Under the pieces are notes generated by a model. It worked only from the letters and a program-made list of their open reading frames with translations. It ran no database searches and was not told the origin of the DNA. Below are positions 37,111 to 45,813 of a stretch of 64,000 nt of DNA, piece by piece. The stretch comes from Oceanobacillus timonensis. GTDB lineage: Bacteria; Bacillota; Bacilli; Bacillales; Amphibacillaceae. Each line of letters starts with the position of its first letter. The first letter of the stretch is position 1. Both the position numbers and the translations under genes were made by a program. Location of the stretch: NCBI RefSeq assembly GCF_900166635.1, contig NZ_LT800497.1:3830344-3894343 (forward strand), in the 5' to 3' direction.

Positions 37111-37413
37111 ATGTTGAATAGACATTTGATGATTGCTATGATGATTATCATTTTACCAATCACACAACTATCTTCAGGTATACATCACAGCTACCTTCTC
37201 ACCGAACAAGAGATGCTGGTTGATACCCAAATGTCTCAAGACTTAGGCTTGGGCGGAAATGATCAGTCAGATAAATCATTTATAACATACCCGGCTTTAG
37301 TCATTGCTTTATTCTTACTGGGAACATTTAGTTTATTTACGATGATTGTAAGTATCAACCGCACAAAACGGCTGATGACGCCCGTTTTCTATCAATCCAA
37401 TTTCGTAGTTTAA
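37111..37413 (+). CDS. Small membrane protein, function unknown
   Basis: 100 residues. An N-terminal hydrophobic segment (about 5-22, MLNRHLMIAMMIIILPITQL) may be a signal anchor. A middle soluble part is rich in Q, D and S. A second helix (about 60-82, YPALVIALFLLGTFSLFTMIV) is followed by a basic RTKRLM end. The start has GGAAGGAGGGCGTAG before the ATG, an excellent site. It is followed 46 bp later by a 39-codon membrane peptide gene and a shared terminator, so the two form a small operon. No family recognised. Confidence 0.65.
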   Translation: MLNRHLMIAMMIIILPITQLSSGIHHSYLLTEQEMLVDTQMSQDLGLGGNDQSDKSFITYPALVIALFLLGTFSLFTMIVSINRTKRLMTPVFYQSNFVV

Positions 37414-37459
37414 TCCTCTTTTGAAATAAATCAAACTTTCAAAAGAGGAGGTTGACAAA

Positions 37460-37579
37460 ATGATGATTTTCAGATTTATTGTGATTGGATTCTTTGCACT
37501 GACCGCATTATCCGCATTCACTTATCAAGGCATCGAGGTTTCTCATGCAATCGCGGAATTGTTCAGAGCAAGAACTTAA
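37460..37579 (+). CDS. 39-residue membrane peptide
   Basis: A short gene with an almost perfect ribosome binding site, AAAAGAGGAGGTTGACAAA, immediately before ATG. The peptide begins MMIFRFIVIGFFALTALSAF, a single transmembrane helix, and ends with the amphipathic SHAIAELFRART. It lies between the 100-residue membrane protein and a strong terminator at 37595, so it is very likely transcribed with it. Function unknown; small hydrophobic peptides of this kind can be membrane-complex subunits, regulators or toxins. No antitoxin-like RNA was seen. Confidence 0.65.
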   Translation: MMIFRFIVIGFFALTALSAFTYQGIEVSHAIAELFRART

Positions 37580-37594
37580 TGCATGATATACAGC

Positions 37595-37630
37595 AAGGCA
37601 GCCAATGCTCATCCATTGGCTGCCTTTTTT
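37595..37630 (+). terminator. Terminator of the small-protein operon
   Basis: A 13-bp perfect stem, aaggcagccaatg (37595-37607) with cattggctgcctt (37614-37626), followed by a T-run to 37630. It probably also stops the convergent YitT transcript. Confidence 0.9.
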
Positions 37631-37642
37631 ACTTGCATTCTT

Positions 37643-38506
37643 TTAATCGAAATTTCCGCATCGTACTTCCGTTACCTCATGAACCGTGATAAATGCCTCC
37701 GGATCAACATCTTGAATAATTTCCTTCATTTGACTTTCTTCCAAACGGGTTATAATACTTTTCACTTGTCGGAATTCTTTTTTCGAGTATCCGCCTTCTA
37801 CATGCTGCACCGTACAACTACGTCCTAAACGGTCTCTGATTTCTTTGATCATTTCATCCGCATAGCCGGTGATAATATATACTGCTTTTGTACTGCTCAA
37901 ACCTTCTTCAATCAAGTGAATGACTTTCGAAGCAATAAAATAAGCAATTCCTGACATTAAAGCCCCTCGTAAACCAAATACTGTCGATACCACAATAAAC
38001 ACAAATAAATTAAGGAATAAAATCAAATCACTCGTTCCAAAGGGGAGCTTACGTGATAACAGCACTGCTAACATATCGATACCGTCCAATGCCCCGCCAT
38101 TACGGAGTGCAAGCCCCATACCGAAACCAATAATAATCCCGCCAACCACTGTCACCAGCAAGGTATCTCCTTCAATTCCTACTATCGTCGGGATATGATG
38201 CATCATACTTGTACTGATAGCCAGGGAGGCAATTCCGAGGATGGATAACAACGCAAAACCTTTGCCAATTTGTTTATATCCTAAGTAAATAAATGGAATA
38301 TTTAAGATAGCAATTAAAACTCCCAGCGGCAATCCTGTCCATTGCGAGCCAACGATACTCAGGCCGGTAACCCCACCGTCAGAAACACTATTGGGAATCA
38401 ATACCGCTTCCAGCCCATAAGCGGTAATAAACCCGCCAATAACAATAATGAGGCCTCTTAAAAAAAACATTGTCTTTCTCGATATTTTCGATTGCGCTTT
38501 ACTCAT
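37643..38506 (-). CDS. YitT family membrane protein
   Basis: 287 residues. Five or so hydrophobic helices in the first 185 residues include FFLRGLIIVIGGFITAYGLE, SDGGVTGLSIVGSQWTGLPL, and GIIIGFGMGLALRNGGALDG (about 128-147), the YitT_membrane pattern. The C-terminal soluble DUF2179 domain (about 215-285) ends ITVHEVTEVRCGNFD. YitT proteins are widespread in bacilli and their function is not settled. I prefer the ATG after AAGGAAAATGTG; an in-frame GTG lies one codon upstream. No operon partner. Confidence 0.88.
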   Translation of the reverse strand: MSKAQSKISRKTMFFLRGLIIVIGGFITAYGLEAVLIPNSVSDGGVTGLSIVGSQWTGLPLGVLIAILNIPFIYLGYKQIGKGFALLSILGIASLAISTSMMHHIPTIVGIEGDTLLVTVVGGIIIGFGMGLALRNGGALDGIDMLAVLLSRKLPFGTSDLILFLNLFVFIVVSTVFGLRGALMSGIAYFIASKVIHLIEEGLSSTKAVYIITGYADEMIKEIRDRLGRSCTVQHVEGGYSKKEFRQVKSIITRLEESQMKEIIQDVDPEAFITVHEVTEVRCGNFD

Positions 38507-38793
38507 CACATTTTCCTTCTTTCTATTGCATTGTTGCTATTGTGTAAAATAAAATAATCGTCCGTCTGCTTTACCGTTACTTCCCTTCCTGCTTGCGTTG
38601 AAGTTTTAGATTGCTTCTTAGACTTAGATTTCCTTATTTCACTTAAAATAACCTTATAAATACATTTTTTTCAATATTAATTATTATACGCTTCTCTGTT
38701 TCAAACTCAAATGTTATGAAGGTGGAAGATTTGTTTAAAAACGGTGAAACCAATACATGCATTTATTCGTAACTATTAAAAGAGGTGATAGAA

Positions 38794-39003
38794 ATGAAAA
38801 ATCATGAAGGATGTATGAAATGTGGAAGCCGAAATGCGGATTCAAAAGATGTTTCCATGACAGGATCCGGCTTATCTAAAATGTTTGATGTACAACATAA
38901 TCGTTTCACTGTCGTATTCTGCAAAGATTGTGGATACTCCGAGTTTTATAATGCAGAAAGCTCTACAGCTAGTAACATTTTTGATTTATTTTTCGGAGGA
39001 TAA
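38794..39003 (+). CDS. Small zinc-ribbon protein
   Basis: 69 residues starting MKNHEGCMKCGSRNADSKDV. Two CxxC knuckles, CMKC near residue 7 and CKDC near 48 (VVFCKDCGYSEFYN), form a zinc ribbon like those of the nucleic-acid-binding YhfH/DUF2116-type small proteins of bacilli. The C-terminus is STASNIFDLFFGG. The ATG has AAAGAGGTGATAGAA before it; an in-frame GTG within the site is unlikely. Monocistronic with its own terminator. Exact role unknown. Confidence 0.8.
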   Translation: MKNHEGCMKCGSRNADSKDVSMTGSGLSKMFDVQHNRFTVVFCKDCGYSEFYNAESSTASNIFDLFFGG

Positions 39004-39064
39004 TTTCTCGCAGCAAGTCGGTTTAGCTAACGGAATTAGATTGCTTTTTTAACATTTTGATAAG

Positions 39065-39106
39065 CAGAAAAAGAGCATGGTTCTTTACGCCATGTTTCTT
39101 TTTCTG
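39065..39106 (+). terminator. Terminator after the zinc-ribbon gene
   Basis: A hairpin pairs agaaaaagagcatgg with ccatgtttctttttct, with a mismatch in the middle and a short loop. It lies 60 bases past the stop. Confidence 0.65.
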
Positions 39107-39270
39107 TAGAAATGCGTTCGTACTTCTATTCACCTTGACTTGATAACAATACAACTACCACAATGCTTTTTCTGTCATCTTCAAAATAGCTTTACATTCC
39201 CTTATCCCCTTTGATATGATGATTTCCTATATACATTTTTTAAAATACATTACAAAGGAATCATATATAT

Positions 39271-40500
39271 ATGCGTCTCTCCAAAAAAGCTTTTACAAAA
39301 CGATACTATCTATTCTTATTACTCCTGGCTATTTTGCTGATTGCAGCAACATTACGTTCCCCAATCACGTCTGTCGGACCGCTTATCCCTCTGTTCCGCG
39401 GAGAATTAGAAGCTTCTAATGGCATGATTGGTTTAGTAAATACGATGCCCCTGCTTGCGTTCGGTTTGTTTTCGCCATTTGTACCCAGGATATCCAGCAA
39501 ACTCGGGATGGAAATAACATTATTAATCGCGATGGTTGTGCTGTCTATCGGTGTATTTATTCGGGCGAATAGCGGAATAGAGCTCTTACTTTTTGGCACC
39601 TTGTTGACCGGAATGGCTATCGCTGTTGGAAATATACTAATGCCGGGGCTGATTAAGTCAACTTTCCCTTATCGAATGGGACTCATGACTGGAGTGTATT
39701 CCGTTTCGATGAATGCGTTCGGAGCGCTTGCTTCTGGTATTTCCGTACCAATTGCTTCCATATCCGGATTCGATTGGCGTCAGGCTATGCAAATATGGAG
39801 CTTTCTCTCCTTGGCAGCTGTTATTGTCTTATTACTGCGTTTGCCTGCCGCGCGTTCAGCGGATAAAAAAGTGTTTGTCAACGTAAAAAGCCAGCCGTCT
39901 AAAGCGATTTTCAAATCAAAAATTGCCTGGGCTGTCACCTTTTTCATGGGGCTGCAATCGTTCATACCATATAGTTTATTTACGTGGCTCCCGGATATCT
40001 TTATTGCAAAAGGGTTTGACGAAAGCGAAGCCGGATGGTTAATTGCTATTTATCAAGTTGGACTTATCCCAACAACATTTATCGCACCCATTCTTGCCGG
40101 GCGGATGAAGAGTCAGCAGCTGCTCGGCTGCAGCGCCGGATTGCTATTTTTCTTTGGCTTATTAGGCGTTGCTTTTACTTCATCCCATCTGATTATTGTC
40201 TTTCTGATATTAACCGGTGTCGGTGCCGGGACCGCGTTCAGCATGGCCATGATGTTCTTTGTTTTACGCACCAATTCTGCTATGGAATCGGCGCAATTGT
40301 CCGGCATGGCGCAATCTGTTGGGTATATCGTCGCTTCTACAGGCCCGCTGTTCCTAGGAACAATCGCTGATAAAACGGGAGGCTGGGCTGTGCCATTTAT
40401 TATTTTAATGGCTGCATCCTTAATCATTGCCTTTCTTGGGATTATTGCAGGAAAAGATGAAAAAATTTCTTTTGAAACAGAAGAAGTAGCAGCCAAATAA
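39271..40500 (+). CDS. MFS transporter, CynX/NimT type
   Basis: 409 residues with twelve transmembrane helices. It matches the CynX/NimT group: LLIAATLRSPITSVGPLIP (about 22-40), then GELEASNGMIGLVNTMPLLAFGLFSPF and AIAVGNILMPGLIKSTFP (about 110-127). These transporters move cyanate, 2-nitroimidazole or other small anions. Here the substrate is unknown and no cyanase gene is adjacent. Start: AAAGGAATCATATATAT before the ATG. Monocistronic. Confidence 0.87.
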   Translation: MRLSKKAFTKRYYLFLLLLAILLIAATLRSPITSVGPLIPLFRGELEASNGMIGLVNTMPLLAFGLFSPFVPRISSKLGMEITLLIAMVVLSIGVFIRANSGIELLLFGTLLTGMAIAVGNILMPGLIKSTFPYRMGLMTGVYSVSMNAFGALASGISVPIASISGFDWRQAMQIWSFLSLAAVIVLLLRLPAARSADKKVFVNVKSQPSKAIFKSKIAWAVTFFMGLQSFIPYSLFTWLPDIFIAKGFDESEAGWLIAIYQVGLIPTTFIAPILAGRMKSQQLLGCSAGLLFFFGLLGVAFTSSHLIIVFLILTGVGAGTAFSMAMMFFVLRTNSAMESAQLSGMAQSVGYIVASTGPLFLGTIADKTGGWAVPFIILMAASLIIAFLGIIAGKDEKISFETEEVAAK

Positions 40501-40519
40501 GTTTATATGTAAACTATAC

Positions 40520-40567
40520 AAAAAACCAGATGGTCGAAGAAAAATTCCTTCGACCATCTGGTTTTTT
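40520..40567. terminator. Bidirectional terminator between the MFS and fbp genes
   Basis: A perfect stem of 19 bp, aaaaaaccagatggtcgaa (40520-40538) with ttcgaccatctggtttttt (40549-40567). It serves both convergent genes. Confidence 0.9.
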
Positions 40568-40573
40568 CTTTTC

Positions 40574-42505
40574 TCAATTAATATAACGATAGTTCATCAG
40601 CTGATTCAGCATATCAATTTCATCTTGCAGTTTAGCTCCAATATTGGTTTCTCTAACCTTTTTCCGTTCCAGTTCTTTGTCCACAACCCGCCGAACAGAT
40701 AAGACATCTGCTCCATTTAAAACAACATCCTCTTTAGAATTAAAATGCTGGTGGGCAACGAGCTGCATACCAAATGAATTATATAATAAGGTATAACCGG
40801 CAATTCCGGTAGTAGATTGATATGCTTTTGAAAATCCGCCGTCAATAACAATCATTTTCCCATTCGCTTTGATCGGATTCTCCCCGTCAATTTCTTTTAC
40901 CGGCGTATGACCGTTAATAATGTGCCCCTGTTCGGGATCCAAATCAAATTCTTCCAGCACTTTATGGCACATATCTACATTTTCACGTAAATAATAATAT
41001 GGGTTTTTTTCCTCTTTATGGGACGTCTTGTCAGAAATAAAGTAACGTTCAAACGTCGTCATCGCCCGTTTTCCAAAGAGAGAGGAATATTCTCCTGTCC
41101 ATAAATACCAAACCATATCTGTTGCCAAATCATCCGTTGTCTCTTTATCTGCAAAAGCATCACGCAAATAGGATTCAAATTTATCCAGCAGTTCTCTTCC
41201 TTTGTACGCTCGATCTTCAATCCACATCGGTTCCATATCGCCGTTTTTATCGACTGGCATACAGCCATGAATCAACAGATTACCATTATATTTGAGATAC
41301 AGATTTCCTTTTTTCATTAAGAAATTCATATGTCTTTTCAACTTCTCTGATTGTTGTACAGAGAGCAACAACTTGTCGATAACTTCTTCCTCTTCTGGCA
41401 ACAGCTTGGCCGGATCAGCAGGGTCAATAGTAGAAAAACAAGTATTTTCCAACGTGTATGTTTTTCCATAAACCGTAATTTCCTGTTTCTCGTAATCGGT
41501 TTTCTCCAATACTAGTCTTTCTTCCATATTGAAGAAAGGCCGGCGTTTAATAATTGGACTTTCCAATTTGAATTGAATCATGGCGATTGCCTGATGAATC
41601 TTAGTAATCTGCATTTTTTCCTGATCAGAGTTTTCCTGATCCGGATTCTTCTTCGGACGGAAAGCAGAATTATCATCATAATATTTCTCTGCTAAAGTAA
41701 GTAACGGGCGCAGATTAATACCATACGCATCTTCTATGATATCCAAATTATCGTAACGCGCACAAATTCGGATAATGTTCGCCAGACACACTTTGGAGCC
41801 GGCGTACGCGCCAATCCACAGCACATCATGGTTCCCCCATTGTATATCAACGGAATGATGATTAATCAAGGTATCCATAATTTTATCCGGCTCTGGCCCA
41901 CGGTCGTAGATATCCCCAACCACATGCAAGTGGTCGACTACCAGACGCTGGGTAGTATACGACAAACCGATAATCAGTTTTTCAGCCTGACCAAGCGAGA
42001 TAATCTTTTCAATAATTTTATCATAATAAGGCCGCTTATTCGTATATTCATCTGTTTTATACAACAGCTCTTCAATAATAAACACAAAATGCTCCGGCAA
42101 CGCCTTACGAAGCTTAGAACGCGTATATTTAGAGGAAGCATAGGCTATCAGATGAATCATATGCTGAATTTTCTCTGCATACCAATCATCTAAGTCCTGC
42201 TTTGAATTGAATTGATGTCTAATCAGTTTCAGCTTTTCTTCCGGATAATAGACAAGTGCCGCGAAATCATTAATATCTTCCTCTGACAATGTATCTTTAA
42301 AAATATCATTTATCTTCTCTCTTACCTTCCCGGAGCCATTTCGTAAAACATGCTGGAAAGCTTGGTACTCCCCATGCAAATCACTTACAAAATGCTCTGT
42401 TCCTTTAGGCAGATCCAGAATTGATTCTAAATTGATAAGTTCTGTTACTACTTTTTCTTCACTATCAAATTTTTCCGCTAATAAATCAAGGTATTTTGTG
42501 TCCAC
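40574..42505 (-). CDS. fbp: Fructose-1,6-bisphosphatase, class III
   Basis: 643 residues, the normal length for the Firmicute class III enzyme. Metallophosphatase motifs: [19 protein letters not shown] (about 38-56), [17 protein letters not shown] (about 195-211), [14 protein letters not shown] (about 222-235) and [20 protein letters not shown] near 540. It dephosphorylates fructose 1,6-bisphosphate in gluconeogenesis and is unrelated in sequence to classes I and II. The start is GTG, preceded by GAAGGGGGAATGTAAAG. Its position beside the lactate and sugar loci is consistent with growth on gluconeogenic carbon, but it is its own unit. Confidence 0.95.
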   Translation of the reverse strand: MDTKYLDLLAEKFDSEEKVVTELINLESILDLPKGTEHFVSDLHGEYQAFQHVLRNGSGKVREKINDIFKDTLSEEDINDFAALVYYPEEKLKLIRHQFNSKQDLDDWYAEKIQHMIHLIAYASSKYTRSKLRKALPEHFVFIIEELLYKTDEYTNKRPYYDKIIEKIISLGQAEKLIIGLSYTTQRLVVDHLHVVGDIYDRGPEPDKIMDTLINHHSVDIQWGNHDVLWIGAYAGSKVCLANIIRICARYDNLDIIEDAYGINLRPLLTLAEKYYDDNSAFRPKKNPDQENSDQEKMQITKIHQAIAMIQFKLESPIIKRRPFFNMEERLVLEKTDYEKQEITVYGKTYTLENTCFSTIDPADPAKLLPEEEEVIDKLLLSVQQSEKLKRHMNFLMKKGNLYLKYNGNLLIHGCMPVDKNGDMEPMWIEDRAYKGRELLDKFESYLRDAFADKETTDDLATDMVWYLWTGEYSSLFGKRAMTTFERYFISDKTSHKEEKNPYYYLRENVDMCHKVLEEFDLDPEQGHIINGHTPVKEIDGENPIKANGKMIVIDGGFSKAYQSTTGIAGYTLLYNSFGMQLVAHQHFNSKEDVVLNGADVLSVRRVVDKELERKKVRETNIGAKLQDEIDMLNQLMNYRYIN

Positions 42506-42606
42506 CTTTACATTCCCCCTTCGGAATATGCCGTATTATTTTTAAAATAGTATAGCACATTTGGTTGGGAGTTGCAGTTATAACAAGTTACAGCAATAAT
42601 TTCTTC

Positions 42607-43446
42607 CTAAAAAAAGATAGCTCTAAATTGCTTGGGAGAAATATTCACGTTTTTCTTAAAGGTAGTTATAAAATGAGAAGTACTGTTAAACCCACATTCA
42701 ACTGCAATTTCTTCAATTGATAGATTGGTATGATGTAACAATTTTTTAGCATGATTCACCCGATAATTAATCAAATATTGAATCGGTGAGCTATCCATCA
42801 GTTTTTTAAACATTCTTGAAAAATAATATGGGCTTAAATATACATGATTCGCAATATCATCCAGCTTAATATCTTTTTGAAATACATCTTCTATAAAGGC
42901 AATTGCTTGTTTTATTTTATTTTCCATCAGCTGATTAGATAGATTAGAATATTGATTCAGTTCATATAAAATTTGCTGAATATAAATCGAAGCGAGATGT
43001 TCCTCCATATTATCTTGTTCCATCATTTTAATAATTCTCTCCATATAACTTATCAAAATGTGATCGTCATACAATTCATAGACGCATCCATTTTTAGAAT
43101 ATAACAAATCAAAGTATTCCTTACTTGAGTTTCCAGAAAAATGAAACCAATCAAATCTTGTATTGTTAGTATTGGCTTTATACATGTGAGGATATTGACA
43201 GTCTAAAAAAATAAAAGAATTTTCAGGAACAATAAACGAACGACCTTTATATTGAAGGTAAAATTGACCTTCTTTAATATAAATAAATAAAAAGCTTGCT
43301 AATTCTTCCCGTTTAACTTGATATTTTTTTGTAGAATAATATTTACCTGAATTAATCACATAATATAGAGCTTTTTTGGCAAAATCATTTGTCATAGCAA
43401 AATATTGTCTAGATGGCTTTAAAACACCTTCATCTTTTATATTCAT
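42607..43446 (-). CDS. AraC family regulator
   Basis: 279 residues from the ATG giving MNIKDEGVLKPSRQYF, preceded by GGGAGGGAGCTT; the longer in-frame reading has no site. The N-terminal cupin-like sensor (about 20-140) has GQFYLQYKGRSFIVPENSFIFLD and YPHMYKANTNNTRFDWFHFSG. The C-terminal double helix-turn-helix (about 180-278) has LDDIANHVYLSPYYFSRMFKK and IEEIAVECGFNSTSHFITTFKK. It is divergent from the Gfo/Idh, IolE-like and MFS genes and most likely activates them on binding a sugar. Confidence 0.88.
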   Translation of the reverse strand: MNIKDEGVLKPSRQYFAMTNDFAKKALYYVINSGKYYSTKKYQVKREELASFLFIYIKEGQFYLQYKGRSFIVPENSFIFLDCQYPHMYKANTNNTRFDWFHFSGNSSKEYFDLLYSKNGCVYELYDDHILISYMERIIKMMEQDNMEEHLASIYIQQILYELNQYSNLSNQLMENKIKQAIAFIEDVFQKDIKLDDIANHVYLSPYYFSRMFKKLMDSSPIQYLINYRVNHAKKLLHHTNLSIEEIAVECGFNSTSHFITTFKKNVNISPKQFRAIFF

Positions 43447-43480
43447 AAGCTCCCTCCCGCATATCAATTTCATTAATAAA

Positions 43481-43492
43481 TAAAGCGCTTTA
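43481..43492. promoter_or_regulatory. Cre-like palindrome between AraC and the dehydrogenase
   Basis: TAAAGCGCTTTA is a perfect 12-base palindrome with the AGCGCT core of catabolite response elements, but lacks the outer G and C. It lies 35 bases upstream of the AraC start. Confidence 0.4.
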
Positions 43493-43661
43493 AGATATAT
43501 TTTAAAATATGTCATTAGAATAATCCAAGAAACAGACGAAAGCAAGATTCTTAAATTTTATAGCAATATTAACTAATGACTTGTCCTAAAAACTATAATA
43601 GAATTCTAAATGCAATAAAGTTTACAAAAACTTAACCAAAATTTTATAGGAGGTAATTTAA

Positions 43662-44783
43662 ATGAATGTGAAAATTGGACTTATAGGTGCTGGATGGATG
43701 GGAAAAACTCATACTAACTCATTTGTAAACGCTTTAATGATTTTCGGACCTGAATATGGTAAACCAATATTCGAAGTCGTATCTGATGTAAATGAGGAAG
43801 CAGCTCAGGTAGCTTGCGATCAGCTCGGTTTTTCAAGATATACTACAGATTGGAAAGATATTGTTACAGATGAAAACGTTGACATAGTCGATATCGCAAC
43901 TCCAAACGCTTTTCACTATGATATTGCTAAAGCTGCTTTAGAAAATGGAAAACATACTTATTGTGAAAAGCCTTTAACGTTAACTGCCGATCAATCTCTT
44001 GAGTTAGCTGAACTTGCAAATAAAAAAGGTGTAGTTAATTACGTTGGCTATAATAATGTAATGAATCCTGCGAGTGCTTATATAAAAGACCTTGTCGAAT
44101 CAGGAAAACTTGGCAAGATTGTTAAATTTACCGGAACTTATGATCAAGATTCTTTACTAGATGAATCTCTTCCAATTTCATGGAGACATATTAATAAATT
44201 TTCCGGTTCAGGTGCAATCGGGGATTTAGGCTCACATTTACTTAGTGTTTCACAAATTATATTAGGTAACATCGAAAGTGTAAATGCTTTATCAAAAACA
44301 GTTATTAAAGAACGCCCAACTAAAGCAGGTTCTGATAAATTACAAAAAGTAGAAAACGATGATGTTATTTCACTTCTAGCAATCTATGAGAATGGTGCTA
44401 TTGGAACGATTTCTTCAAGTAGAATCGCTTCTGGTCGCAAGAATCATTTAGCTTATGAAATACAGGGCACAAAAGGATCTGTGCACTATACACTAGAAAG
44501 AATGAATGAAGTAAACGTCTATTTCACTTCAGATAATGAAGCAGATCGGGGATTCCGTACTATATTTTTAGGTCCTACACATAAAGGATATAGCGCTTTT
44601 TATCCTGCTGCAGGAATTTCCATGGGGTTCAACGATATGAAAATATTGGAGACACATGAATTATTATCTGCAGTTACAAAAAACACTGAATATACATGTG
44701 ATTTTGCATTTGGAGCAACTATTGATAAAACAGTAAGCGCTATTCTAAAATCTGCAAAGCAGCAAAATTGGGTTCAACTATAA
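43662..44783 (+). CDS. Gfo/Idh/MocA oxidoreductase (levoglucosan dehydrogenase-like)
   Basis: 373 residues. The Rossmann motif is GLIGAGWMGKTHTNSF (about 6-21). KHTYCEKPLTLTADQS (about 103-118) carries the catalytic lysine, and GSGAIGDLGSHLLSVSQ the catalytic histidine near 184. The YDQD, ISWRH and SSSRIASGRKN segments belong to the longer Gfo/Idh subgroup that includes levoglucosan and other glycoside C3-dehydrogenases; assignment from memory of pattern. Start: AGGAGGTAATTTAA before the ATG. Followed 13 bp later by an IolE-like gene and then a sugar porter, suggesting oxidation of an imported cyclitol or glycoside. Confidence 0.85.
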   Translation: MNVKIGLIGAGWMGKTHTNSFVNALMIFGPEYGKPIFEVVSDVNEEAAQVACDQLGFSRYTTDWKDIVTDENVDIVDIATPNAFHYDIAKAALENGKHTYCEKPLTLTADQSLELAELANKKGVVNYVGYNNVMNPASAYIKDLVESGKLGKIVKFTGTYDQDSLLDESLPISWRHINKFSGSGAIGDLGSHLLSVSQIILGNIESVNALSKTVIKERPTKAGSDKLQKVENDDVISLLAIYENGAIGTISSSRIASGRKNHLAYEIQGTKGSVHYTLERMNEVNVYFTSDNEADRGFRTIFLGPTHKGYSAFYPAAGISMGFNDMKILETHELLSAVTKNTEYTCDFAFGATIDKTVSAILKSAKQQNWVQL

Positions 44784-44796
44784 GGAGGAATGATGT

Positions 44797-45693
44797 ATGA
44801 ATATTAAATTAGGTTCTGCACCAGATTCATGGGGCGTATGGTTTACAGAAAATGAAAAACAAATACCGTGGGAACGTTGTTTAGATGAGATGTCTGAGGC
44901 TGGGTACAGCGGTCTGGAGCTCGGTCCTTGGGGTTATCTTCCAAATGAATATAATAAACTAAAACAGGAATTAGACAGGCGGAACCTAAAATTAGTAGCA
45001 ACAACATTGGTTGGGGATTTAACATCTAAATCAAGAACAGATGATTTAATCCAGCAATTGGATAATATGAGCGAGTTGCAATTAAAATTTCCAACAGCAA
45101 AGTATGTTGTTTTAATTGATGATTGTTATACGGATTTATTTACGGGAGAGTTGGTCCGTTTACCTAAATTAAATGATAAAGAATGGAAACAATTCGTTAA
45201 TAATGTAGATAAAATCAAAGACTATGCAAAGAAGAAATATGATTTAGAAGTTGTCTTTCATCCGCATGCACAAAGTCATATTGAAACTGAGGAACAGATT
45301 GAAAAGTTACTTCAAGATAGTGATGTGAACCTTTGTCTGGACACAGGGCATCATGCCTATATGGACGGTGATTCTGTTGAATTTATGCGAAAATACCACG
45401 AACGTATTCCATACCTTCATATTAAGAACTGTGATTTAGAAGTAAGAGAAAAGATGCAGAAGGAAAACTGGTCTTTTGCGAAAGCAGTCAGTAAAGATAT
45501 TATGTGTGAACCGGAAAAAGGGGTTGTTGACTTTGAAGCATTTATCGATGTTTTAAAGGATATTGATTTTGAGGGATGGGCAGTTGTCGAGCAGGACATG
45601 TACCCTGCTCCATTTAATAAACCTTATCCTATTGCGAAAAGAACTTTTCACTATGTAGATGATTTGATAAAAAAGAAAGCGCTGACTAAATAA
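44797..45693 (+). CDS. IolE-like sugar isomerase/dehydratase (TIM barrel)
   Basis: 298 residues of the xylose-isomerase-like TIM-barrel superfamily. The N-terminal LGSAPDSWGVWFTENEKQIPWERCLDE-type start (residues about 5-31; key APDSWGVW) is shared with inosose dehydratase IolE. Metal-binding residues are expected in VVFHPHAQSHIET (about 150), NLCLDTGHHAYMDGD (about 180) and the terminal WAVVEQDMYP (about 262). IolE dehydrates 2-keto-myo-inositol; relatives in this position isomerise or eliminate 3-keto-glycosides. Overlapping function with the upstream dehydrogenase is inferred from the 13-bp spacing. Start: AAGGAGGAATGATGT before ATG. Confidence 0.82.
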   Translation: MNIKLGSAPDSWGVWFTENEKQIPWERCLDEMSEAGYSGLELGPWGYLPNEYNKLKQELDRRNLKLVATTLVGDLTSKSRTDDLIQQLDNMSELQLKFPTAKYVVLIDDCYTDLFTGELVRLPKLNDKEWKQFVNNVDKIKDYAKKKYDLEVVFHPHAQSHIETEEQIEKLLQDSDVNLCLDTGHHAYMDGDSVEFMRKYHERIPYLHIKNCDLEVREKMQKENWSFAKAVSKDIMCEPEKGVVDFEAFIDVLKDIDFEGWAVVEQDMYPAPFNKPYPIAKRTFHYVDDLIKKKALTK

Positions 45694-45712
45694 AGTTAAA
45701 ACTATCCTTGAG

Positions 45713-45763
45713 AAAGATATCATGAGGACTCAAGATAACATTTACTTCATGATGTCTTTTTTT
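45713..45763 (+). terminator. Hairpin between the IolE-like and porter genes
   Basis: The stem aaagatatcatga (45713-45725) pairs with tcatgatgtcttt (from 45747) with one G-U pair and a 21-base loop, followed by seven T. It could limit read-through into the porter gene. Confidence 0.6.
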
Positions 45764-45813
45764 CAAATTTAATCGTTTAGTTATTGTGGCGTTTTAACAT
45801 GGGAGGAAATAAA

